Part shown: piece by piece, positions 24,853-35,859 of the stretch
How the letters are laid out: each line of letters begins with the position of its first letter
Numbering within the stretch: the stretch's first letter is position 1
NCBI GenBank assembly: GCA_013115135.1
Contig: JABANP010000380.1
Coordinates: 1 to 52,513 of the forward strand
DNA length: 52,513 nucleotides
From: Perkinsus olseni
Lineage: Eukaryota; Perkinsozoa; Perkinsida; Perkinsidae
Reading direction: 5' to 3'
Program-made: the position numbers and the translations under genes
The notes under the pieces: generated by a model
Told to the model about the DNA's origin: nothing
Databases searched by the model: none
What the model saw: the letters and a program-made list of their open reading frames with translations, nothing else

Positions 24853-25968
24853 TCACTCGCTGCTCGCCTCGGAACCACCCCACAGGCTCGGGGGCCTCTA
24901 CTGCTGGGCGACCATCGGAGAACGTATTTTGCGACCGCTGACCCACTCAAAGTTGTCGATGGTGAGAAGCCAGTAGAGAGCATCTCATCGGGAGCTGCTG
25001 GTGGAAGACCGACGAGCGAACGACAGAGTCATCTGAGTCACCCGCAGGCCTCGGACCTGAAGGAGATGGCAAAAAAACTTCCCCACTGATGCGACACCCA
25101 CCTGCATCAGCCAGTCTGCCAGTGCTCTAACGGAGGCTTCCACCTCCTCCAGGCACTTGGACACGACAGTCTCGGCTCCTGAGCCGGGCGCCCTGCTTAA
25201 GACGCTTCTCTGGCGTGCACACCGTCATGCCGCCACTCCGCTCGGATTCTGCCGAAGTGTGCGGAGGAGGAGGACCCTGTGATGTAGGTCACGTGCAAGG
25301 TCGCAGCTGAAGACCTCCCGCCCGGCAGGATACTCGGCGATTTTTGCATCACCTGCAGGTGCGATGAAGCGGTCATCTAGCCTGCCAGCCTCGGGCTCAC
25401 CCGCAGCCCTCCATCCTTACGGTTCAGTTCAGACGCCAGCTCCACAGGGGACAACCAAGTCCTCACGGTCTTGCCGGGTACTAGGTCTCGCAGTTGCAAA
25501 CAGCAAGGAGTATCCGACTTAACGCTAGCATTGGTGAATCGGGCTAACACCTACCAGCCGACTGATGAATTCACTTCCGAGCAGGAGCAAGCACCTCCTT
25601 GTCGGTAAATCTTCGCGTGGCTCTGAGACGCCCAGTACGATCCGTGAAAAGCCATACGGCAGTCTGATGGAGCAGCGGGGTGTTCTTTTCCTCCTCTGGT
25701 GAACCCTCCGGCAGGTCAAGGCCGAGGATGAGCGTTTCGGGTAGCCAGACGAGCAGAGGGAAGTCGGGCCGGCGAGGCCTGGTCGAGCCACTGGTCGTTG
25801 CCCTTAAAGAAGGAGTTCGATTTGACTCTACTTCGAGGAGCAAACGGGGTTAGCGTACTGCTGCTCGGCAGCCAGGAGCGGTTTGGCCAGCAGCTGGAAG
25901 ACTTCGACCGCTGACTCGCAGCGCCTCCGGCCCTCGGTGTTCGATCTTGACGTTTTCCTGTCTGCCAT
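24853..25968 (-). pseudogene. Truncated 5' copy of the C2/EF gene
   Basis: ATG at 25968-25966. It repeats the first exons of the gene at 15622-20530, with few changes and several of them synonymous, for example in the exon with LVWLPETLILGLDLPEG. The copy stops at the duplication edge, so all C2-like and EF-hand exons are missing. The donor that is gtgaag in the intact gene (ending exon SSVSRQEL) is gatgag here, so the last shared intron cannot be spliced at that site. If transcribed it would give a short product of about 250 residues with a changed end. Whether it is expressed cannot be told from sequence. Confidence 0.65.
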
Positions 25969-28319
25969 GATCCGGATATCTTTGGGGCTTCGGTAATCGA
26001 ATTTCGATTATCGAAATTCTACAAAAAGGGACCCACGACGCTCACGGCTTCGCACGCCCGAGCTGAGTGGGGCATCCCATCTGCAGCCGCCTCGATTGTG
26101 AACCAGACAACCCAAAACGTACGGAGAATATTAGGTTTTTGTCAGATAGTGAGACTCTGCTGGCCATCGAGCTCCGTCAAGCGCAAATCAGTTGCTCAGA
26201 GCAATCAGGTATATTGAGGCTCGCTGAGGGAGATCCGAAATCACCTGGCATCGAACGCCGCCTGGTCCTAGGAGCAGAGGCTGTCGATGAACGCACACAC
26301 ACAGAGAGAGTCTCTCTACAGATTCCGCGTAAGCGATCTCGTCGAGAAAGTACTTTTTGTGATGAAGTCACCGAATGACGATAGCAGCGGTGTAACGATT
26401 AAGTGGCCTCAGCTGTAACACCCGACCTGACCGTACCCTAAAACTGAGAGTAAAAATTCATTGAGGATCTCAATGACGGAATAACACGCGCCACCAGGGG
26501 TTACTATTCCTGTTACCTTCTTCAAGTCTCGGAGAAGAGAGTGTGCAACGAAAGCATTGCTCAAGAAAGATTCCTACAAAGAACAGTACGCTGAGAGACC
26601 CCTTAAAATGATCTAGTCGGCAAGGTCAGGCGCCGCTTTCCGTCTTTCAGCTCTTGATCGTGGTGGGCTACACCACTAAATACCTCCAGACAGTGTCTGG
26701 CAGACACCTGGGCTCCAGGTACCTCTTAAAACGAGTTTTGGAATGAAACTGCGCAGCGTCCAGACTACCACAGGACCGGGATCCTATACGTCGCGATTCG
26801 TCAGTCTCGTTCTCTAAGATGTCGGCCTGACTACACCATTGCGTGGTAGAGGGTGCTCTCACACTCACGAGACTGAGGTTGGGCTGAAGTTGTAGACCTT
26901 AAGTCTTGAGGTTCAAGTCCAGGTCCTCGACACCCTCCTTGACTGGACGAGTGTCATACTAGGGCCATAACCGTTAGTCTGTGGGCCCTGATGTGAGCCA
27001 TTCGTCTATGAATACGGAGGGTAGGAAGCTCCCCTGTCGGACAGGGCCTGTCCCATTGAGAAGTTCCCACTTGGCAAAAGTCCAAAACAGTGGCCGATAC
27101 TAGTCCAACTAACTCAATCGTGCGAGCATCATGCGATATCACAGTAAGAAGGGAACACCACGAGAGGTTGGATGTAAATATACACATTTCGCGCGACATC
27201 TGAAGTATGCCGTGCGATCATGCCGTTTAGTAGGATCGTGCACACACGTTTTTCTCGGTGATAATTTTCCTTCTCGCCGATAGGCAGTCAACCACTTGAC
27301 AGCGTTCCATCGTGAACGAGAAGACAACGGAGGAGCCGAGTGGCCTTCCGATCGCCTTGAGCAGCATCGATCCGATGCGCTTTGAGCCTTCGGTGGATCG
27401 CCCCAGAGAGAATCTGTCGGAGAACGTCTCGTTGACTTTCTGCGCTGCGCCACTTACGTTGGGCTTTAAAATCGCACACGCTGTCATGCTTCGAAGAGCG
27501 ACCTCACCGAACTCGCCGGCATTTGTTCACATGCTAAGGAAAGGATACCCTTGAATAATTATCCATCCTCCAGAGATGCCGCTTCCACATCAGGGTACGT
27601 TCCGGTGGAGACCGCTCCGGCGGGACAATCAACCTCACCACCTCCTGGCAGGATGTAGCCAAGAATCACAACAGTCACACCGATCGCTTCCGCACTTTGG
27701 GCGAGAGTCTCTGATGGTCCAATCCCCGTTGATGCTCGAAGAAAGAGGCCCCCGAAAGTTCGACAGGGAAAGTTCACTCTTCGAAGAGTCCGGCTCTCCA
27801 CTGAGAGCTCCGAAAGGTGACCGTCCCGTTCGGACGAATGTACGTTAGCGCTCCACGATACCAGTTCCCGGCTCATTCGTCTCTTCCACATCACTCAATA
27901 CAAGGAGGCGCAACGCGAGCTCGAGTTATGACGACTGAATACGTCGGACGTGTGGTCACGCGTTGGGTGTGGTTCTCATGGCTCTTGGATTAGGCAACGC
28001 TCTACGTGGATCTGCGTCGCCAGTGATGTACTTGTGCCCTTCGAGGATCTCCCAGGAAAGCAGCTCGTGACGAGACTCAAAACAGAAATCTCATCATGAG
28101 TCGCTTGCACTATTAGATACATCCTCTGCCGCGTGTGATCCCCCGGGGAGACTGTCTACTAAAGATGGGCTCCGGTTTCCCGGGGAAACCGCGCCACGAT
28201 CGATTGTTGCATAGCTGACTGTGAGCTCACACTAAAATTGAGCTGCATTGCGGAATCTACCGGCCCATAATGGCACTGGTGTTCTCTATCTCTTCCCAGG
28301 CTCCACTTTTCATTCGATC
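25969..28319. other. Upstream spacer of secreted gene 2
   Basis: Diverged counterpart of 20531-22987, without the 320-bp segment. Short open frames on both strands do not have consistent starts or splice sites. The 72 bp before the ATG (28248-28319) matches the same position in unit 1. Confidence 0.5.
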
Positions 28320-28826
28320 ATGTTCATCACTCTGGGCTATCTCCTCTCCATCCTACTCCTCCCCACGGTAGTCGCTCAACGACCCAAAAGCTCCAACTCT
28401 CGGTTCCTCAACGAAACGGTCGTGCCCCAAGCTGAGAGCAATGGTGATGCTACTTTCTGGGCTGAAATGGCAGGTCTGGTGCGACTCGAGTTGAGTTATG
28501 TGTCTTCCGATAACGGCAGCATGCCACTAGGACTGGCTACCGCAGTCGTGGACGATAAGCACCCTTTCTGGGAGTGGATGGCAGCTGAAATGCAGGAGAC
28601 CTTCGACGCTTTGGCCGTTAATGATACCGACACTCTACCTCCTCTGGGCAGCACGCTTGAGAACTACGAGACAATTATCGGGTCGTTCCTCGCTGCTCAC
28701 AGTCTCAACAACTCAAGTTCCTACAGGGATCGCCCTCCTCCGGGAACCAAAACCGAAGATGATCACAAAAACCCTTTTGTAGCGTGGTTGGAACACATTA
28801 CGTTTATTCTGACCAACTGGTTCTAG
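28320..28826 (+). CDS. Secreted HPFW-repeat protein, paralog 2
   Basis: Intronless, 168 residues. Signal peptide MFITLGYLLSILLLPTVVA, predicted cut before Q20. No cysteine in the whole protein. RFLNE at residues 28-32 fits the apicomplexan export consensus RxLx[E/Q/D] and lies about nine residues after the predicted cut. Modules: FWAEMAGLVRLELSYVSSDN, then DDKHPFWEWMAAEMQETFDA, then IIGSFLAAHS, and NPFVAWLEHITFILTNWF at the end. An NDT glycosylation sequon in the middle is shared with paralogs 1 and 3. Most differences from paralog 1 lie in the linker between residues 30 and 45 and in the Ser/Asn-rich part before the last module. Function unknown. Confidence 0.75.
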   Translation: MFITLGYLLSILLLPTVVAQRPKSSNSRFLNETVVPQAESNGDATFWAEMAGLVRLELSYVSSDNGSMPLGLATAVVDDKHPFWEWMAAEMQETFDALAVNDTDTLPPLGSTLENYETIIGSFLAAHSLNNSSSYRDRPPPGTKTEDDHKNPFVAWLEHITFILTNWF

Positions 28827-28896
28827 CAGAAGTAGCCTTTTCGTTCACAACGAGAAGCTATCCATCTCATGGCATTCGTGCCTAAATGGCATGTTC

Positions 28897-28949
28897 GTCA
28901 GTGGTAGCACCATTTGGTGATATACTCACACTGTCAGTGACTTACTGAC
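28897..28949. promoter_or_regulatory. Conserved 53-nt 3' block, copy 2
   Basis: Starts 70 bp after the stop of secreted gene 2; identical to 23582-23634, with the same two perfect hairpin-forming repeats. Confidence 0.6.
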
Positions 28950-29922
28950 ACTCCACCGAGTCGCTCAACGCCTGGCGTCGTCAGAGACCCCATTCGCCCC
29001 ACCTGGCTCTTCGACTAGGCTTCTTTCGCTCGCCAGGGTACTTGCGTTAATTTAATGGGTGGCTCACGAGCCCTGAGTTGAGGACTGCGCGTGGGTGACC
29101 GTCACAAAGGACAGGCTCATGACGATTTCAAGGCTCCTATGCGGAGTATTCGTTGAGGAGAAACCCCGAGGTATCGAGATGAAGAGCTCTCTGCGCTAGA
29201 ACTGTAAGAAAAAGCGTCTTGCGGAGTTCGCTCGGAATAAACTCTGGTAGGTCCGGCCTTCTCTCGTACGACAGACTTGAAATGACCCGTGCAACATCGG
29301 CTTTCTAACTAGCGCCGAGCGCTTAGGTTCCAGCGTTCGCTGTACTGTGGTATATACTATCAAGTGCTGTCGATCGTCAATATTTCTTGTTCTCCGTGTT
29401 GATGGCGGTTTCGTCTACGAGAGAACTAATCTCCGCGGTCCTTCCTGAGTGGCTGTGATTCCTGAGGAATCATTCGTCGTATCATTCATGTGCCCCTTGT
29501 AGTTCCTCGACTCGAAATCTTCCGTGAGTACGACAGTTTGAACCTCAAAACTCTTCTCTGCTGATAAGGATGCAAAGGAATTACTGTCGCGACTAGTGGA
29601 TCTGGTCGAGAAGAATTGGAATTCCAATGGAGCTTCCATCGGTGTTACCCAAAAGAGCACAGGAGGTTGCCAGCAGTAATTCGCGCGAGCACGCATGTGC
29701 GTAACGGTTATATACCCAAGGCGCCATCCCTCTTACTCATTCCGCCAGATGCCATCACCTCAGTTGGCTTGAACTTCTACTGGGGGATCAGCGGTAGTCG
29801 CTACATCTTGCCGAGTTCCGGGCCTCCTGAACGAGAATAGATAGTAGCCTTCTCTACATGTGAAAGGCCAGCCAGACGGCTCTCGCAGTGTACAAATGAG
29901 AGCAAAGAAACATTTCTTAACA
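28950..29922. other. Spacer with one possible minus-strand ORF
   Basis: About 970 bp. A minus-strand frame at 29415-29696 is open (inner Met, then EKSFEVQTVVLTEDFESRNY) and moderately protein-like, but has no recognisable domain or splice context. The rest shows nothing. Confidence 0.3.
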
Positions 29923-29993
29923 GCATCATTGGTCTAGTGGTAGAATACAACGTTGCCATCGTTGTGACCCGAGTTCGATTCTCGGATGATGCA
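29923..29993 (+). tRNA. tRNA-Gly(GCC), copy 1
   Basis: 71 nt. Perfect 7-bp acceptor stem (GCATCAT/ATGATGC), D arm with AGTGGTAGAAT, anticodon arm CAACG-TTGCCAT-CGTTG, T arm CCGAG-TTCGATT-CTCGG, and a TTTT stop just downstream (29996-29999). No intron, CCA not encoded. Confidence 0.97.
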
Positions 29994-30341
29994 GCTTTTA
30001 CATATTGCAACTACAAGGTAGACGCGCCGAACCTCCGCTCTCGAAAGTCACGCGTCCCTCTGGCCAACGGCCAAATACTTTAGAAGCTCACATACAGCAC
30101 CCTACGATCTTGTTATCCCAAGCGCTAAATCTATCGGAGCCAAAGGCCGCGGAAAGCCTAGCAACCTCACCATTACAGCGAAAATGCGGTGATGGATCTT
30201 TCTCATTGATGAGGTTGATCCAACTTATTTGACTCAGCCGTATTTTCGACACTTCCTCGCTAAGAAGTCCCCAGAACGTAACTGGCCATCCGACAGGTGA
30301 GCCCGGCGTTCCCAGCCGTGAATCGTTGCACACAACATTGA

Positions 30342-31153
30342 TCATATCCAGCACGCTAGAAACGTATACCGATATCAACAGCCACAGCCTCCACCATCAC
30401 CAGACCACCGCGAATACCACAACAATGATCATCATCTATCTCAGAAGCGAGTGTTCTTCTGCTCACCAATGCCATTAGCCTCGGCATAAGCTTCGCATGC
30501 AGCGGACAGCTGTGCCTGACAGTGCAGGAAGGGCCCAGTGAAAATCCCTCAGAGGGCGACTCTCTTACCGCTGTTCTCTGAGGTGGTACCTCACCCAACA
30601 ACTTCTCGGCTCCTTTGAGATAACGAGACTTCACTGAGTCACTGCCAGCGATGCTATAGCCTCCGACTTGAGAGGCTGTCAGCTCCGCTCCGCCCGGACG
30701 ATTGCACTCTCTGAAAGGAAACGAACAACCAGATGGCAACCGCCGTCACATCTTCCAAGACAACAGAAATAACGACAAGAAATTAACATTACCTCATTTT
30801 GATGAACTGCTTGGCACAGCCGTCCGTAGTGGGGGACTTAGCGCACTGCATGAGATCGATGCCTTCCTGTATGCAGTAGTTGATGCCGAGACTGAACACA
30901 CGATCAATTGTCCTAGCGACCCAAGCAAGCTCTATGCCACACAGAGGTCTCGTCCGGCCGCCCTCCCCCTGGCATTCCGGTGGCCCATAGAGTACCTCTC
31001 CCCGCACTGCCTCAAGGCCTGCTCCTGCTTAGTGCACCTCGAAGGGTTCCCGTTGCACTTCGCCATACAAGCGTTGTACTCCGCATGGACCAGCTTGCAC
31101 TTCTGAGCCTCGGACATCCCGGAGGCGTTATTGGAGACACCAGAAGCAGTCAT
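30342..31153 (-). CDS. CHCH (twin CX9C) protein, likely mitochondrial intermembrane space
   Basis: ATG at 31153-31151 (MTASGVSNNASGMSEAQ), TGA at 30344-30342, about five exons. Three C-x9-C units are visible: CKLVHAEYNAC, CTKQEQALRQC and, in the second exon, CIQEGIDLMQC, with extra Cys between them (CMAKCNGNPSRC; CAKSPTTDGC). This spacing is the hallmark of proteins folded by the Mia40 relay into helical hairpins in the intermembrane space. A C-terminal extension follows (KGAEKLLGEVPPQRT, QLSAACEAYAEANGI). I cannot assign it to a named member. The last small exon (CG TGC TGG ATA TGA) rests only on phase and an acceptor. Confidence 0.65.
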
Positions 31154-31213
31154 TTGATGATGAGAATAAAATCCGGCCAACAATGACGGAGAAACAAAAA
31201 GGCTGAGCCAGGC

Positions 31214-31441
31214 ATGAGCGCCGAGACCACCCTTACCCAACTCTACTCGGACCTCCAGTCGTCGATCTCACAGGGTGTGGATAAAAACGTGTAGTCCATC
31301 AACCCCTACTACTCCAGCCAGCAATGGGCGATAGGACTTACAGAAGGAGCTGCGAGTAGAAAAACATACCACACCAGGAGAGTGAGTATGAGCGTACTCT
31401 CCTACTCAGGCTACATCGTCTATGATATGGTACATATGTAA
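31214..31441 (+). CDS. Possible small two-exon protein
   Basis: ATG at 31214 (MSAETTLTQLYSDLQSSISQ), donor gtgtag after 31288, acceptor gccag at 31321, then QWAIGLTEGAA to TAA at 31441. About 65 residues, splice phase 0. It sits between the divergent start of the CHCH gene and the 3' end of the E2 gene. No family recognised; it may be chance. Confidence 0.3.
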
Positions 31442-31515
31442 AATACCCTCCCCGGGAATGGAACCCGGGTCGACTTATAGATGGCCGCAACTCCATATTG
31501 AGTAACAGTTGCTGT

Positions 31516-32931
31516 CTATTGTCCACTAGGTCTCATGAGAGCTTCCGGGGGATGTCTAAAGCAGTCCACGATGAGGGCTATAGCGAATCCTATCACCGCC
31601 AGTATCTGATCGGGAGGGCGATGATGGGGAGTTGAGGAACCTCACAAGGCACTACCCCGATGTTTATCAAAAAAAGACCCGACTCCTCGGTCGTCCTCGG
31701 AAGCTGCAGCAACTGAATGGAACGAGCAGCCCTCCCAGCAAAACCATACAACACACTGATGTACCATAACTAGGGACGAGACTGGCCGGCTCACCTGCAT
31801 GAAAACCGACATCTTCCTCGGTCGGCGTCTAGCCACTGCCGAACTGCTGCGATCATCCACCCTCCCCTCTCTTGAGTCATCCTCTTTCAAGTCATCTTGC
31901 TCTTCAGGGCTCGAACCCTCCGTGGGCGTCTTCGTGGGTGTCTTTGTGGCCGTCACCTTCTCAGGGCTCCCTGCATTCCACCGTCAATAGTTTCCACGGC
32001 AATTCCCGTCTGTTCTCACCTGCCGACTCTTCCTCGTTCCCAAGAGCTACAAAGGCCACAGGCTTAGGGACATTCTGGGCGCCATCTTCCTGAGGTGGGA
32101 GATCCTCCTTGTCGTCATCGCCCCCGGGCAAAAGCTCGTCATTAGAAACCTGAACAGCACCAAACTACGCTCCACGCTCCACGGCAACGTCGCGCACGGC
32201 TACTACCCCGCACATTTTGCACGTCCACGTTCGGCTTTCCTTAGCCAGTTGTCGACGAATGTCTGCAGGCCAGTCTAGCGCGCCAATGGCACCCTCGCCT
32301 GAATCAGCAGGAAGTTTTCAATTTACTGATTCTGGAACTCATAATCGCTATCACGGAGTTTCCGCGTAAAAACCAGTTCCAGACTCGATTCAACGAAGGT
32401 TTACTGAACAGGGGAAAGTGGCCCGCACCTACCAGGCGTTGGCATGAAGCTTCGCAAGGCCTCCATGATCGTCCGAATGCCCCAGGCTGGCTGCCACAGT
32501 TCTGGATGGTAGCTCGAGATGGACAAACAGATCTTCTTGCTCACTTCAAAACGACCATTGGGGGTCAGAAGCTGAGCAAAGATACTCATGCAGCTTCGAC
32601 ACCCTCCCTTCCAAGCTCACCATGATGACTGGTGGTCCGAAGGGGTAATTGCTGGGCAAAACGATTCGGCCGTGATACCGTCCGCCTTCAAACTCCGTGC
32701 CTGGCGGTCCCTTGAACGTGTAGTGCCACTCGAAAATGCTGTCCGTAGCTGAGAGGAAGCGCACTCGAAGTTGATGGATTCTTCTCCTAGATGAGGATTA
32801 CTCGGCGCTGCTGTCCAGTTGCTGCTGGGATTCCGCTGGATCTCCATGATCTCCCTCTGGATTCGCCTTATCGTCTGGCTTGATGCGTTCACATGGGACC
32901 CACTGCTACTGTTGTTGTTTCCATCAGCCAT
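31516..32931 (-). CDS. Ubiquitin-conjugating enzyme E2, UBE2J type, ER tail-anchored
   Basis: ATG at 32931-32929, TAG at 31518-31516, about seven exons. The UBC fold is clear: RRIQREIMEIQRNPSSNW, EWHYTFKGPPGTEFEGGRYH, LPSNYPFGPPVIM, LTPNGRFEVSKKICLSIS with the catalytic Cys at about residue 100, then YHPELWQPAWGIRTIMEALR. As in UBE2J/Ubc6 enzymes the usual HPN is replaced (TPNGRF) and the C-terminal flank is GEGAIGALDWPADIRRQLA, followed by a CKMCG pair. A long acidic, Ser/Thr-rich linker leads to the last exon with a TM helix (ILAVIGFAIALIVDCF) and a 13-residue tail. UBE2J enzymes act in ER-associated degradation. The long last intron is the least certain part. Confidence 0.88.
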
Positions 32932-33830
32932 GATGACACGAAGGTAGCAAAAGTTATAATAATGATAGAGAAATCAACTGCTTACACAAACAGTCACGCG
33001 GTAACTCCGAGAGGACTCAACGGGCATGGGGGGAAGGACGAAAATTCCCAATACACTCAAACTACAATTCGTTTGAATCAAAGCTCGCGGGAGTGCGGCA
33101 GTCGGCGACGATGATGAACTCTGCCGTAGTTGTGTCGCGCGCCACGAAATTATTCAGAGAGGTCGGGCGCAAGATTTGCACGCAAGTCCCGATGGTTGAA
33201 GCCCCTTCGGTCGACTACGAATGAGTGAGATGATCCTGCAGCTAGAGTTGTCAGAACAGTATCAAGAAGCGCCCGACATCAGTCGTGGGCCCTGTTATAT
33301 TGAGCTGGTAGTCTGGTGACCTGATACCATGCCCGGGTGACCCGGGCCGGGTCCAAGGTATCACCGCCTTCAGTAGGGGTTCCTCTCAGCTACTGCTCTA
33401 TCCGCACTGGCATCTTGCAGGAATACGGTCTTCCATGGGTCGTTATGAGTATGTCAATCGCGCTGAGTGTTGAATTCTGGTCCCATTTTTTATCGCTATG
33501 CCCCTCTCGCTTGAGCTGAGCGATTGACTACCATATCGCGAGACAGCGCTAGTCAGCACCGGTTACTATCGAGTACTGAATGGCTCCGCCGAAGTAACTT
33601 AGGTGAGCGTGGTCCCCGCCTGGGAATGCTTTTGCTCATTCCCGCATGTTCGCCTTGGTGGTCGGAGACCATCTCACTTAAGGGTGCCAAGAAAGGCATT
33701 CGCACGCTTTCTCTCCTCGCTGGATGAATTATGACGATGAGCTCACCTGCCTAGTAGCCAGAGGCGCTGGATAACCCATTTACCCTACAGCCTGCCTCTG
33801 CAGTTCGGTTGTTTGTTGGTCTGTCGTCGA
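32932..33830. other. Intergenic spacer, 0.9 kb
   Basis: Divergent promoter region between the minus-strand E2 gene and the + strand PSF1 gene. Open stretches are short and without splice context. A small GC palindrome (cccgggtgacccggg) lies near 33332-33346. Confidence 0.5.
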
Positions 33831-34866
33831 ATGGGCCCGCCCCAGCATGCACCCGCGACGTCCTCCCTCGGCGGTCTCACAGCCAATGCTGTTAGTCTCG
33901 TGAGAAGCGCCCGGGAATCCGAGTGGTTGCCCAATTATGATGCCCAAAAGATACGCTCAGTCGTGAAGGAAATGGGTATCTTAGGTTGAAGCGCGTACTT
34001 CTCGAATTGATCTCAGTCAGGTGACCTGTTCCAGAGGCTTCTTCTTGCACAGCATCTCGCCACCCAGCTGGAGGCCGATGACGATGACGAGTTCGGCGGC
34101 AGCGGCAAAAGCAAGAGGGCGTCCATGAGCACCGTCATCTACTTGGACGCCATCCTCAGAAACAGACAGTGTATACCACTCCTTGCCCTCTTCACCTTCT
34201 AAGGGCCCCTCGCCCTCAGGCGTCCTAGCTTACCTTCAATATCGTTTGGACGTTTTAACGTGTCTCCGATGGCAGGCGGGCTCGGCCACTGTCCTGACGG
34301 ACTTGATAGGCCCTCGTCCAGTAGCATGTCCAGAACGCTTGTCGCTGTGTCTTGGATTTGTCATGCTTATCAGGTTGCAGACGGCGGAGATGAGCCCACT
34401 TCTGGTGGTAGATCTGCTGGTGACACGATCGCTGGGAGGAAGCTCTCCCCAGCTGAGCGGAAGTTCGTCTATAAATATTCGGACATTCTCGAACAGTGAG
34501 ACCGGTAGAAGTTTCCGTAGGGAATGGTCATACGCCGGCTCCTCAGGTACATGGTGGCTCTCACGCGTGAGACTCGTTACAGTCGGATTCTAGATCTCAC
34601 GTCTGACCTCCAGCCTCCACCTATCCTCCCCGAGATCAGGATACGGCCGAATCGGGACATCCATCACCGCTCCTTGCAGACCGGCGAGATACGCTCTTAC
34701 AGCAAAGATTCTCTGTAAGGCCTCGAGGGGTATCTTTAGGTTGACCTGTATCTTGTCGACCCACGTCGACATGAAGATACTCCTATGCAGTTACAATCTG
34801 AGCCGGAGTGACTTCTACAATTATGTCAAGGCTGGGTGGGCCGAGGATGTGACCGCCGACGAGTGA
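33831..34866 (+). CDS. PSF1: DNA replication complex GINS subunit PSF1
   Basis: Five exons (33831-33984, 34021-34170, 34220-about 34321, about 34375-34498, and the C-terminal part split by an intron ending at 34790), TGA at 34864. The order matches PSF1: an N-terminal helix (LVRSARESEWLPNYDAQKI), an acidic loop (EADDDDEFGGSGKSK), then the signature LDAILRNRQCVLAYLQYRLD with LRWQAG (LRNRR-C-AYLYxR in other eukaryotes), LSPAERKFVYKYSDILEQYM, and a C-terminal B-domain strand set (LQPPPILPEIRI; YSKDSLYNLSRSDFYNYV). GINS joins CDC45 and MCM2-7 in the CMG helicase. About 230 residues, slightly longer than the usual about 200 because of loop inserts. Confidence 0.87.
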
Positions 34867-35232
34867 TGCTCTTCTCTCATGCAATAATTCTTCCGATCCA
34901 ATCCGTCTGTTGCGCTCTACTGCCACCTCCTCTTGCCTTCCCCGTGTTATCTCCGCACTCGTAGTGTCATCCATGACTCGACTTCGGCGATGGTATTAGT
35001 TTGTCTCTCGTCAGTGTCGTCTGGCCGTGCTCGAGGGCTTTAGTACTGTCTTGAGTGAATAAGCGTCCCTAGAGCGGCTACTGACCTCGCAGTATGCAGG
35101 TTTCAGCGGCGGCCAAGGCTGGATCGGCTTGTGGGCTACTGCTCGGGGATCGTGGTCAAGTTTCCCATGTCAACTCTCTACCAGGCCACGGTAGCTCTTG
35201 TTGTTTTCGTATAGTAATGCTTCACGCTGGAG
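34867..35232. other. Intergenic spacer, 366 bp
   Basis: A minus-strand frame covers 34783-34974 but overlaps the PSF1 end and has no homologue here. No gene supported. Confidence 0.4.
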
Positions 35233-35655
35233 ATGGTCCTCATCATAGGGTTCGCCAAGTGGAAGATCTGACGAGGTCCGTGCTTTGCCAGCTGTTCTAT
35301 CTGCCACTACAATCCCCTTCAGAATCACCTCAGTATCTTCCTTATGGTCCAATGTCGTATCCAGAGCCAGAGGAAAAGCGGTGAAGCCGATGGTAGACGA
35401 CTCGTCACGGTCATCCTGTCCCTGCATCGTTCTAGTAGTTACTGATGCCCCAGAGGCTGTGCTATGCCGACATCCCGTGGACGATGCGGACTGACTGGGG
35501 TGGCCATGACCCTGCTAGTCCTTTCGCTGAGCTCATCATCAACACTCATTCTACCATCTGGCCCGTCGCCATCTTCATTTTCTGCTCAGCGGCGTAGGAC
35601 ACAAATAGGATACCTCTAGTGGTAGTCATTCTGTAGGTACATGGTCAAGAAGTGA
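35233..35655 (+). CDS. Small single-TM protein, tandem copy 1 (possibly degenerate start)
   Basis: Four exons in the same places as the two following copies. Exon 2 (acceptor after cccttcag) reads ITSVSSLWSNVVSRARGKA, exon 3 RLCYADIPWTMRTDWGGHDP then ELIINTHSTIWPVAIFIFCS, exon 4 AYMVKK-stop. The first exon is different from its sisters: the best phase-compatible ATG gives only MVLIIGFAK and lacks their Pro-rich start, so the 5' end may be decayed or misread. One TM helix near the C-terminus, Arg/Ser-rich N-terminal half; a mitochondrial inner-membrane subunit is possible but unproven. Confidence 0.55.
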
Positions 35656-35787
35656 AGCAGTAGTCCTGAAAATCTGTCCCCGATGATTTCGTTTCTGCGT
35701 CTTTTCGAAGTAGCTCCCTATTTCGCCGAATTCGGCCTCTCCCCATGGCGGTGTGATTGCTGCAAGTGCGTTTCTCGAAGCCACACA

Positions 35788-35800
35788 AGCGTGGCGTTGT
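35788..35800 (+). promoter_or_regulatory. Shared 13-mer AGCGTGGCGTTGT, 72 bp before ATG (copy 2)
   Basis: Exactly the same 13 bases stand 72 bp before the ATG of copy 3 (37458). Candidate promoter or 5' UTR element of this small gene family. Confidence 0.45.
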
Positions 35801-35859
35801 GATCATCCTGGGAGCGTCCTGCCGTTATTGAAATCACCGCAGCTCCTCGGTCTGTTCAA

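Larger units (their letters stand above)
24809..28949. repeat. Segmental duplication 1, unit 2
   Basis: Partner of 19373-23634. The near-identical part starts abruptly at 24809, at the position of an intron acceptor of the large C2/EF gene, and ends near 26070. Confidence 0.85.

Noticed and set aside
31441..31480. tRNA T-arm-like sequence on the minus strand (perfect CCCGG stem, TTTT after it)
   Set aside because: No matching 5' acceptor half (TACCCTC) or D arm within about 100 nt upstream; a lone hairpin is not a tRNA.
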